Positions 1 through 4,894 of a DNA stretch of 5,023 nt are shown piece after piece. Under the pieces are notes generated by a model. The model was not told the origin of the DNA, ran no database searches, and saw only the letters and a program-made list of their open reading frames with translations. Position numbers and translations under genes: made by a program. Each line of letters starts with the position of its first letter. Positions within the stretch are counted from its first letter, which is position 1. Source of the stretch: Candidatus Subteraquimicrobium carltonvillense (GTDB lineage: Bacteria; Actinomycetota; Aquicultoria; Subteraquimicrobiales; Subteraquimicrobiaceae). The stretch covers positions 1 through 5,023 of the forward strand of contig DDKQ01000107.1 in the NCBI GenBank assembly GCA_002339355.1, in the 5' to 3' direction.

Positions 1-248
1 GCCCTGCGGATGCTGGTTTTTATACACTTTTCCAAGTTCATTCGGGAAAGCCTGCTTGCCGGTAGGCAGGGCAATTCCTTTAAGCTTTTTTCCAGGCTTT
101 TCAGTGCTATGGTGCTGGCTACTTCACCTGCTTGATGTCCACCCATGCCGTCGGCTATGGCGAAAAATTTTCCCGTGGCCAAGTAACCATCCTCGTTTGT
201 TGCTCTGACCCGACCCACATCGGTCAAAGCGGCGTATCTCAATTTCAT
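1..248 (-). CDS. pstP: PP2C-family Ser/Thr protein phosphatase (PstP/Stp1-like), N-terminal part
   Basis: This is the first 82 codons of a metal-dependent phosphatase; the rest lies beyond the left edge. The translation shows the family signatures: motif 1 R15-A-T-N18-E19-D20, with the phosphate-binding Arg and the acidic pair, and motif 2 D33-G-M-G-G-H38, whose Asp binds the two metal ions. The opening MKLRYAALTDVG is typical of bacterial PstP/PrpC/Stp1. In the family the enzyme removes phosphate from Ser/Thr of proteins phosphorylated by PknB/PrkC-type kinases and so counters them in cell-wall growth and division. The start ATG (248-246) is seven bases after the stop of the FHA gene and is preceded by a GAGTGAGGA ribosome-binding site inside that gene's end, so the two are probably cotranscribed. 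Membrane anchoring, seen in mycobacterial PstP, cannot be judged from this fragment. Confidence 0.93.
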   Translation of the reverse strand, partial: MKLRYAALTDVGRVRATNEDGYLATGKFFAIADGMGGHQAGEVASTIALKSLEKSLKELPCLPASRLSRMNLEKCIKTSIRR

Positions 249-255
249 TCAATCC

Positions 256-684
256 TCACTCCACGAACTCCAGGAGCGTCTTCCCAATTCTAATCCTGTC
301 CCCCGATTTCAATTGAGCCGGTTTCAAAATTCTCTTTTCCCTCAAAAATGTACCATTTGTGCTGTTAAGATCCTCGATGAAATAGGCTCCATTCTTTTCT
401 AAGACGCGTGCGTGGGTGTGGGAAACGAAGGAATTGGCGAGAACGATGTCGTTATCGGGGGAACGACCAATGGTTAAACCATCTAGGAGGGGAAAGACCT
501 TGCCCATTTCCGTTGCACCCTCAAGAACGATTAACCGTGGACGGAGGGACTTCTCTCCCTCAAGGTCCAATTTTTCTCCCCTGGCAGAGATATCTTTATA
601 CATTACTATCACTATGAACAACAAAAATAGATACAGAAGACCGAGAAAGATGTATTTAAGGAAGAGGAGAACTAAATTAAACAT
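256..684 (-). CDS. fhaB: Membrane-anchored FHA-domain protein (FhaB/FipA-like)
   Basis: This 142-aa protein has one N-terminal membrane segment (residues about 4-29, almost all Leu/Ile/Phe/Val), a short charged linker (30-50) and a C-terminal forkhead-associated domain (about 51-142). FHA landmarks are G73-R74-S75, S88-H-T-H91 and the D105-L-N-S-T-N-G-T112 block, the residues that contact phosphothreonine. It has Ser-His-Thr-His where Ser-x-Arg-His is more usual. In the family FhaB binds phosphorylated partners of the PknA/PknB system and links kinase signalling to divisome or peptidoglycan proteins; placing the FHA domain on the cytoplasmic face is inferred from that role. The ATG overlaps the end of fhaA by 8 bases (ATGTTTAA). 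An AGGAG (697-693) lies 8 nt before the start, which supports this start and translational coupling. PP2C follows 7 bases later. Size and layout match the actinobacterial FhaB family. Confidence 0.92.
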   Translation of the reverse strand: MFNLVLLFLKYIFLGLLYLFLLFIVIVMYKDISARGEKLDLEGEKSLRPRLIVLEGATEMGKVFPLLDGLTIGRSPDNDIVLANSFVSHTHARVLEKNGAYFIEDLNSTNGTFLREKRILKPAQLKSGDRIRIGKTLLEFVE

Positions 685-1456
685 CCTCCAAACTCCTGAA
701 CTCGAGCTCCGTGGTTCCCAGGGTTATGAGGTCTCCCTCTCGAAGCAGTTGCTCTTCTATTCTCTTTCCATTGACCAAAGTACCATTGGTGCTTTTAAGA
801 TCCCTTATCACCAATCCCCTCTCTTCGAGTCCGATTTCTGCGTGAATTCTTGAGACGTTGGGATCTGGTAGGACGATATCGTTTGTGGGAAGTCTCCCTA
901 GAGTGGTTAAGGGCTTGGTTAAGGGAAATTTACGCTTGGTACCCTTGCTTTTTAGTATGAGGAATCCCTTTGGAGAGATCGGTTCCTCTTCCAAGGGGAT
1001 CAATTGGGTTTGATCTATTATTGGTTTCGCCTGCATGCCTATGGGTATGGCTTGCCTGGGCAGAGCCTGTTTGCCGGCGAGTACGGCGCTCTTTTTGACG
1101 AGCTTGCTTTCCACGAGTATTTCCCCCAGTGATAGATCATCTCGAGCGTAAATTTTAATTTCGGGGGGGCTTATGAATGTAAGACCATCTTTTTTGGCTT
1201 GCCTCATCAAAAAATCCTTCAATTCGCTTAGCAGTGGTTCCTCTATGGATTCCAGGTTTTTCTTATCTTCTTTGCTGAGGTACAAAGCGTATTCGTTTGG
1301 AACATAGATTCTCGCAACGCTGACGGTTTTGTTTCTCTCCATTTCTCTCACAAGCTTTTTTGCCAGCTCTATGGGTTGGACACCCGATTTGAAACTTCGA
1401 GTGAAGAAACCCTCGAATAAAGCCTCGAGTTTTTGCTCCAACTCTTTGAGACTCAT
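677..1456 (-). CDS. fhaA: DUF3662 + FHA-domain protein (FhaA-like), start corrected to 1456
   Basis: This 259-aa protein begins MSLKELEQKLEALFEGFF, the usual start of the DUF3662/FhaA N-terminal domain (about 1-115, including the GVQPIELAKKLVREME segment). A linker of about 45 residues (118-162) follows, then a C-terminal FHA domain (about 164-256). FHA residues are G187-R188, V201-S-R-I-H-A206 and K221-S-T-N-G-T226. Mycobacterial FhaA is much longer because of an extended disordered linker, so this is the compact form seen in other lineages. In the family FhaA binds phosphorylated MviN/MurJ and PBP-associated partners and tunes peptidoglycan synthesis. An upstream ATG at 1558 would add 34 residues with no family resemblance, whereas the ATG at 1456 has an AGGAGGGG 8 nt upstream. 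It is first in the minus-strand operon and overlaps fhaB by 8 bases. Confidence 0.93.
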   Translation of the reverse strand: MSLKELEQKLEALFEGFFTRSFKSGVQPIELAKKLVREMERNKTVSVARIYVPNEYALYLSKEDKKNLESIEEPLLSELKDFLMRQAKKDGLTFISPPEIKIYARDDLSLGEILVESKLVKKSAVLAGKQALPRQAIPIGMQAKPIIDQTQLIPLEEEPISPKGFLILKSKGTKRKFPLTKPLTTLGRLPTNDIVLPDPNVSRIHAEIGLEERGLVIRDLKSTNGTLVNGKRIEEQLLREGDLITLGTTELEFRSLEDV

Positions 1457-1464
1457 TCTAATTT

Positions 1465-1472
1465 CCCCTCCT
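1465..1472 (-). promoter_or_regulatory. Ribosome-binding site that fixes the fhaA start
   Basis: Read on the minus strand this is AGGAGGGG, eight bases before the ATG at 1456. The alternative upstream ATG at 1558 has no comparable site, so the 34-residue N-terminal extension is unlikely to be translated. Confidence 0.85.
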
Positions 1473-1561
1473 GCTGTGGCAGACACGGCTTGCATTTTTA
1501 AGTTTATCATTAAGGAAAATTTTTTTGAAATCTGAAAAGAGATAAAGATTTTAGACATCGA

Positions 1562-1590
1562 ACCATAAGAGCAATAACACGTAAATTCAA
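1562..1590 (-). promoter_or_regulatory. Candidate promoter for the fhaA-fhaB-pstP operon
   Basis: On the minus strand TTGAAT (1590-1585) and TATGGT (1567-1562) stand 17 bases apart, each a 4-of-6 match to the sigma-70 hexamers. It would give an untranslated leader of about 100 bases before the start at 1456. The match is moderate, and the AT-rich region offers weaker alternatives. Confidence 0.25.
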
Positions 1591-1606
1591 TGTTAGCGAA
1601 TTAACA
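1591..1606. promoter_or_regulatory. Small dyad (possible operator) in the divergent intergenic region
   Basis: TGTTA and TAACA are separated by six bases (1591-1595 and 1602-1606), a 16-bp inverted repeat. It lies between the divergent fhaA operon and the LuxR-type gene, 21 bases before the LuxR start. The arms are only 5 bp, so chance is possible; binding by the adjacent LuxR protein is conjecture. No convincing -35/-10 pair for the LuxR gene was seen in 1457-1626. Confidence 0.25.
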
Positions 1607-1626
1607 ATTTTTGCCGCACTGATGCC

Positions 1627-2415
1627 ATGGTACATATACCCGATAGGAAGTTAATCTGGCTTTCTCTCATCGTCTATCGTTGGGTAGCATTGTTGCACAT
1701 CTTTGTCTTGCTCTTGTCCAAGGCTTCCAGAGCCGTCCCTCTTGAACGTGGCTGGTTTCTCTTCTCACTGGCTTTTATTTATGCGAGCTTTTTAACTTTC
1801 TTTCAACGGTTGATTTGTGAGAATCGACCGTTTTGGTCGGCGTTTCTGGGAGTTGATCTTCTCGTTTGTCTTCTGCTAATGTCTTCGGGGGGTGGGTGGC
1901 GAAATGCTTGGTATCTGTACTCATTTAGTCCGGTACTTATAGCTGCTCTCTTCTATCATATGAGAGGAGGGGTTATTGCCGCTGCAATTTCCAGCTTATT
2001 CTACTGGCTCTCAATTTTCATCAATGGACGTGCCCAGATGAAACTGGTACTAACAAACCACCTCGATGATTTGATATCCAACATCTTTAGCTTCTTCTTA
2101 ATCGCCGTCTTTTTCGCATATCCCTGCTCTCTTTTTGATCGTCTCAAGCAGATCCAAATGGAATTAGCTGAAACACGCAAAGATTTAAAAGCCTCAGAAA
2201 GGCAGCTATCCATACTTTATAAAATAAGTCCACTAACAAAAAGAGAGATGGAAGTCCTAAAACTACTTGCCCAATCCAAAAACAACAAGGAAATTGCTAA
2301 AGAACTTTATATCAGCGAAGAGACGGTAAAATCTCATATTAAAAGCATCTTTCGGAAACTCGGTTTTAAATCGCGAACCGAAGCCGCAAGCTATTTCTGG
2401 CGGCTTAAGTTATGA
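1627..2415 (+). CDS. Membrane-embedded LuxR/NarL-type transcriptional regulator (one-component)
   Basis: This 262-aa protein has about six hydrophobic segments (roughly residues 10-31, 42-62, 71-87, 96-111, 113-133 and 147-168). A short charged helix with coiled-coil character follows (about 168-197), then a LuxR-type helix-turn-helix (about 201-262) with the hallmarks L203-T-K-R-E-M-E-V-L, N220-K-E-I-A and S230-E-E-T-V-K-S-H-I. The membrane part, with its YRW start and WYLYSFSPVLIAALF segment, resembles the sensor region of multi-span histidine kinases, but there is no kinase or receiver domain. The expected role is a one-component regulator that senses a membrane or envelope signal and binds DNA while anchored. 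It is transcribed away from the fhaA operon, and the unknown secreted-protein genes follow 214 bases downstream, making them candidate targets (inference). There is no clear Shine-Dalgarno before ATG 1627; an in-frame TAG at 1594 rules out a longer protein from ATG. Confidence 0.88.
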   Translation: MVHIPDRKLIWLSLIVYRWVALLHIFVLLLSKASRAVPLERGWFLFSLAFIYASFLTFFQRLICENRPFWSAFLGVDLLVCLLLMSSGGGWRNAWYLYSFSPVLIAALFYHMRGGVIAAAISSLFYWLSIFINGRAQMKLVLTNHLDDLISNIFSFFLIAVFFAYPCSLFDRLKQIQMELAETRKDLKASERQLSILYKISPLTKREMEVLKLLAQSKNNKEIAKELYISEETVKSHIKSIFRKLGFKSRTEAASYFWRLKL

Positions 2416-2451
2416 TAAAAGCTTGCACATCTTCAAAGAGGAGAAATAGCC

Positions 2452-2480
2452 AAGGGTGATAAAAATCACCCTTAGATTTT
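2452..2480 (+). terminator. Hairpin with short T run after the LuxR gene (possible terminator)
   Basis: AAGGGTGAT (2452-2460) and ATCACCCTT (2465-2473) form a perfect 9-bp stem with an AAAA loop, followed by AGATTTT. It is placed where the LuxR transcript should end. The T run is weak, and the right arm is part of a repeated motif, so it may be a repeat-element hairpin that also terminates. Confidence 0.5.
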
Positions 2481-2495
2481 ACAAAAATCACCCTT
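2461..2495 (+). repeat. Tandem 13-mer (two copies, 22-bp period)
   Basis: AAAAATCACCCTT occurs at 2461-2473 and again at 2483-2495. The upstream AAGGGTGAT can pair with either copy, so two mutually exclusive hairpins are possible. The same 13-mer recurs at 4868-4880. Confidence 0.85.
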
Positions 2496-2512
2496 TCGGG
2501 GGATAGAATTAA
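2483..2512 (+). repeat. Dispersed direct repeat, left copy
   Basis: This copy reads AAAAATCACCCTTT, then CGG, then GGGATAGAAT, then TAA. The copy at 4868-4894 shares the 14-base left block and the 10-base GGGATAGAAT block, differing only in the junction and the last bases. The two copies lie in the same orientation and bracket the three plus-strand genes of unknown function. The CCC...GGG core can form a small hairpin. Confidence 0.8.
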
Positions 2513-2566
2513 GACCAAAATTAGACAAACATTCGGATGGTGCCCAAAGAGTCTATATGTCCAAGA

Positions 2567-2574
2567 GGGGGGGG
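2567..2574 (+). repeat. Run of eight G in the leader region of the 326-aa gene
   Basis: An uninterrupted G8 tract lies 55 bases before the start at 2630. Such tracts are prone to slippage and, in the right promoter position, can vary expression. No clear promoter was identified around it, so this is only a note of position. Confidence 0.6.
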
Positions 2575-2629
2575 TGCTAGAAAAATAACGTGTTCAAAGA
2601 AAAAATAGTTAGACGCGAAAGGAGGAGTT

Positions 2630-3610
2630 ATGGAATTTGCAGGTAAGCGTATTTTTTGCTTTATCTTAGTGGCTTTGCTTGTCGGAGGGCTTATCACTGT
2701 ATGGCTCTTTACATATGTGAATGCCGCTCCATCAGAGACGCCTACAAGCTCTCTATATAAAAAAGTCGTGGGTCTCGCTGCCGATGGAGATACGGTAGCG
2801 AAAGCAAAGCTTCAGGAGCTGCACAGTTTTCTTAGGCGCAGGGGCAAAACATTTGAGGAAGCGGATGGGTCTCGAGCGAATAACTCTACTGAGGTCGGCG
2901 ACACGCGAGTGTTTGTTAAAGGCTTAACACCCTTTTACCTCAAAATATACAACAACCCTCACATCCGTAACCTAAACTCACTCAATGGATATGTTGCAAG
3001 TAGAAAGCAAGTACTTGAAAAACTTGCAGCTCAAAATTCCAATCGCACCATGGAAGTAGATATATCTCCCTCGGAAAAGATTACTATTACTCAGCTTTGG
3101 GAGATGCGAAACAGATATGGTATAGATATTGACGATATTTATTTAGATGTACTGATTGATGAAAAGTGGGCAGCTACACTTGCTCTTAGCTATGAAGAGG
3201 ATGATGGAGGAAAAGCCCGCATTGACTTCTCGAAGAGTCGAAAGGAAATCGAACAACAACTTAGGGAGTTTGTCTGTTCAATACCACCATCTCCTATGCA
3301 GAATTCATCGAATAAACCTGACCCACAATCAATTTCCTTTGGTATTCAGCATGTAAGAGGGAAAATCGTTGCAAAGAATGCTCTTTATCTTCAGAGAGAA
3401 GCATCGATACTCTTAGTTGATCCTACTACTGATCTGAGGGATGCTTTTGCGAACCAGGCTGCTGAAATTTACGTTGTCGATATGCCTCACCTATACATTA
3501 TGAAAAGAAGTCTTCTGGGACGAAGCCCAATTCCCTCGACGCAAAGTGGCAAGCTTCATGGAAAGAGAGCCACGTCTGAAGCCTCAAGAATCCCCCAGGG
3601 GGTGAGGTAG
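2630..3610 (+). CDS. Exported or membrane-anchored protein of unknown family
   Basis: This 326-aa protein is not recognised. Residues 1-7 are short and basic, 8-30 are hydrophobic, and V30-N-A32 before A33 is an acceptable signal-peptidase site, so it is either secreted or anchored. The rest is soluble, mixed alpha/beta in character and rich in charged residues: an acidic patch D168-I-D-D-I-Y-L-D around 168-173 and E189-E-D-D-G around 189-193. A segment at 237-264 ending S-I-L-L-V-D-P faintly recalls the domain before secreted proteases (I9-like), but this is weak. The C-terminus (293-326) is basic, Ser/Pro-rich and probably disordered. The start has a strong AAAGGAGG (2618-2625) at a short 4-nt spacing. 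The stop TAG directly abuts the ATG of the Trp/Tyr-rich gene, implying coexpression and a shared envelope role. Only one Cys follows the signal region (C216), so an internal disulfide is not available. Confidence 0.85.
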   Translation: MEFAGKRIFCFILVALLVGGLITVWLFTYVNAAPSETPTSSLYKKVVGLAADGDTVAKAKLQELHSFLRRRGKTFEEADGSRANNSTEVGDTRVFVKGLTPFYLKIYNNPHIRNLNSLNGYVASRKQVLEKLAAQNSNRTMEVDISPSEKITITQLWEMRNRYGIDIDDIYLDVLIDEKWAATLALSYEEDDGGKARIDFSKSRKEIEQQLREFVCSIPPSPMQNSSNKPDPQSISFGIQHVRGKIVAKNALYLQREASILLVDPTTDLRDAFANQAAEIYVVDMPHLYIMKRSLLGRSPIPSTQSGKLHGKRATSEASRIPQGVR

Positions 3611-4276
3611 ATGAGATTTTTATTAAAGGACGTCCAAAAGATGTTCATCATTCTCGTAGTAGTAATGCTTGTAACGCAACCCACCTTTACTTACGCAGCA
3701 ACTGGTTGGAAAGCAACCGATAGTGCAGCTGAGTATGGGTTAAGTACCTCGTTGTATCCAGGCAACGATGACCCGGATAACGTATGGTATATTTACGCAC
3801 CAGCTCCAAGGTGGCACGACCAGTTTTGGTATGATTATGATAACCCTAGTTATGCTGACTGGGTGTGGGATGGATACATGAACTGGTATGACGGAGCTCG
3901 ACAGTGGTTTCTAAACAACACATATTACAACCTTTGTTGGGAAGAGCGTTCCTATCCTTACGATGTTTACGAAGCACTTGATACGATTTACACGGATTTG
4001 CCAAATATCAACCATAACGAGGATTCTGCCTGGTATGAAGAGATAGCTGATGGTTACGAAGAAAAGGAAGTTGGAACGTGGTATCCTGAGAACATTAACG
4101 TCTACCGTGACTACTACCTTTATACAGCTTGGGAGGATTATGGCGCTTCTGGCCGCTTTGAAAGCGAGACAGAGCTCACTCAGGCTAACTGGATTAGTCC
4201 ACTTGGGTGGTATCCAGTTCACTGGGATCAGAATGGAAAAATGTGGTGGGCTGATTGGAAGCCTCCTATTTGGTAG
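3611..4276 (+). CDS. Secreted acidic Trp/Tyr-rich protein of unknown function
   Basis: This 221-aa protein starts with a classical signal peptide: basic residues, a hydrophobic core at 11-22 and T27-Y-A29 before A30 as the likely cleavage site. The mature 192 residues contain 19 Trp and 24 Tyr (about 22%) and 34 Asp/Glu against 9 Lys/Arg, so it is strongly acidic and aromatic. Aromatic clusters recur (W59-Y, W73-Y-D-Y, W84-V-W, W92-Y, W141-Y, W157-Y, Y168-Y-L-Y, W212-W) and the protein ends in W221. There is one Cys (C109). No catalytic motif is recognised. Such composition suggests binding to carbohydrate, cell wall or membrane surface, or a structural surface protein; that is inference. Translation is coupled to the upstream gene (TAGATG), with GGGGGTGA (3598-3605) five bases before the ATG as ribosome-binding site. 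A strong terminator follows, so this is the last gene of a two-gene operon. Confidence 0.88.
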   Translation: MRFLLKDVQKMFIILVVVMLVTQPTFTYAATGWKATDSAAEYGLSTSLYPGNDDPDNVWYIYAPAPRWHDQFWYDYDNPSYADWVWDGYMNWYDGARQWFLNNTYYNLCWEERSYPYDVYEALDTIYTDLPNINHNEDSAWYEEIADGYEEKEVGTWYPENINVYRDYYLYTAWEDYGASGRFESETELTQANWISPLGWYPVHWDQNGKMWWADWKPPIW

Positions 4277-4309
4277 GTAGGATTTAGAATTCAGATTGAA
4301 AAGGATTGG

Positions 4310-4349
4310 GAAAGGGCCAGCAAAGACATACTGGCCCCTTTCTTTTCTA
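4310..4349 (+). terminator. Rho-independent terminator of the two-gene operon
   Basis: GAAAGGGCCAG (4310-4320) pairs with CTGGCCCCTTTC (4331-4342), leaving one C bulged and a 10-base loop, and is followed by TTTTCT. It ends the 2630-4276 operon, so the next gene needs its own promoter. Confidence 0.9.
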
Positions 4350-4370
4350 TCCTTACCAGTTATAAAAAGT

Positions 4371-4401
4371 TTGACATATTATAGCAATTTACTTATATGA
4401 T
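4371..4401 (+). promoter_or_regulatory. Sigma-70-type promoter for the small membrane protein gene
   Basis: A perfect -35 TTGACA (4371-4376) is followed after 17 bases by TATATG (4394-4399), with an overlapping better hexamer TATGAT (4396-4401) at 19 bases. It sits just after the terminator. Transcription would start near 4405-4408, leaving a short leader of about 20 bases before ATG 4427. This rules out the upstream ATGs at 4397 and 4400 as starts. Confidence 0.75.
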
Positions 4402-4414
4402 GTTAACAGCAACT

Positions 4415-4420
4415 GGGAGG
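4415..4420 (+). promoter_or_regulatory. Ribosome-binding site that fixes the start at 4427
   Basis: GGGAGG lies six bases before ATG 4427. The in-frame ATGs at 4397 and 4400 have no such site and overlap the -10 region. Confidence 0.85.
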
Positions 4421-4426
4421 AAAATT

Positions 4427-4894
4427 ATGAGGAAGCAAACTTCGTCTTTAGTGATAAAGTGGTCTATTTATTCAGCTATAATACTAGTAGTTGTGACCAT
4501 TCTTGCTCTCTTAGGTTGCTTGACTTACGCTGAGACAGTAGCTGATCCTATGGGCTGGGGGCGTAGCGTAAGTGATATCGCTTTTCCCTTGGTTTACATT
4601 GTTCTTGTGTCTGCCTTTATTGGTGTAGTTATCCTTATTGTCACTCTTATCTATTGGGCGATAAGGCATCGCCTCAATCCACAGTTAGGGAGTAAGTATA
4701 GAGAAAAAAGAGCAATAAAGTTAACTCTTATTCTTCTACCTCTAGTATTTTATCTACTAACCTTCCTGGCAATGATAATTTTTCTTTCTAAAGAACCAGC
4801 TCCTCCGCAACTTAAACCACTTAGCTTATTCCTTAGCTTCTCAAAAGGGAAAATAGTGGGCAACTGTAAAAATCACCCTTTTGGGATAGAATAA
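4427..4894 (+). CDS. Small three-span membrane protein of unknown function
   Basis: This 155-aa protein (from ATG 4427) is not recognised. It has a short basic N-terminus (MRKQTSSLVIK) and three hydrophobic segments at about 13-35, 51-79 and 98-121. A basic loop lies between segments 2 and 3 (R80-H-R and K90-Y-R-E-K-R), which by the positive-inside rule would be cytoplasmic, and segment 3 is followed by a Pro-rich stretch. A possible lipobox around L28-L-G-C31 is poor because -2 is Leu. The last eight residues, KNHPFGIE, and the stop codon are encoded by the dispersed repeat at 4868-4894, so the native C-terminus may have been replaced or extended. The gene has its own promoter and lies 150 bases after the Trp/Tyr-rich gene in the same direction. 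A role as partner, immunity or anchoring protein for that secreted product is conceivable but unsupported. Confidence 0.75.
   Translation: MRKQTSSLVIKWSIYSAIILVVVTILALLGCLTYAETVADPMGWGRSVSDIAFPLVYIVLVSAFIGVVILIVTLIYWAIRHRLNPQLGSKYREKRAIKLTLILLPLVFYLLTFLAMIIFLSKEPAPPQLKPLSLFLSFSKGKIVGNCKNHPFGIE
4868..4894 (+). repeat. Dispersed direct repeat, right copy
   Basis: This copy reads AAAAATCACCCTTT, then T, then GGGATAGAAT, then AA. It matches the copy at 2483-2512 except for a 2-base length difference at the centre and the last bases. It overlaps the end of the membrane-protein gene exactly from codon 148 and supplies the TAA stop. A 10-mer TAATTCTATC at 4950-4959 is the exact reverse complement of the end of the left copy (2502-2511). 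Confidence 0.8.

Noticed and set aside
416..853. 145-codon plus-strand open frame across the two FHA genes
   Set aside because: It is opposite two well-recognised overlapping genes and has no plausible protein features, so it is a shadow frame.
1457..1558. N-terminal extension of the FhaA protein from ATG 1558
   Set aside because: The added 34 residues do not resemble the family, while ATG 1456 has an ideal AGGAGGGG site and begins with the family's typical N-terminus.
2456..2505. Tiny GTG-initiated 16-codon frame in the gap after the LuxR gene
   Set aside because: It has a GAGGAG about 12 bases upstream, but it lies entirely in the hairpin and repeat and has no independent support as a peptide.
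2461..2512. CRISPR-like array
   Set aside because: There are only two adjacent 13-base units with a 9-base gap, far too short for repeats and spacers, and no cas genes.
3911..4222. 103-codon minus-strand open frame opposite the Trp/Tyr-rich gene
   Set aside because: I considered whether this could be the real gene, since the plus frame is so unusual. The plus frame has a signal peptide, a coupled ribosome-binding site and a terminator right after its stop; the minus frame has none of these.
4397..4426. Ten-residue extension of the membrane protein from ATG 4397
   Set aside because: These bases overlap the promoter -10 and the expected transcript start, and there is no ribosome-binding site; ATG 4427 has GGGAGG at six bases.
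4508..4519. Lipoprotein signal (LLGC) in the small membrane protein
   Set aside because: Position -2 is Leu, which is disfavoured in lipoboxes, and the segment reads as an ordinary first membrane span followed by two more.
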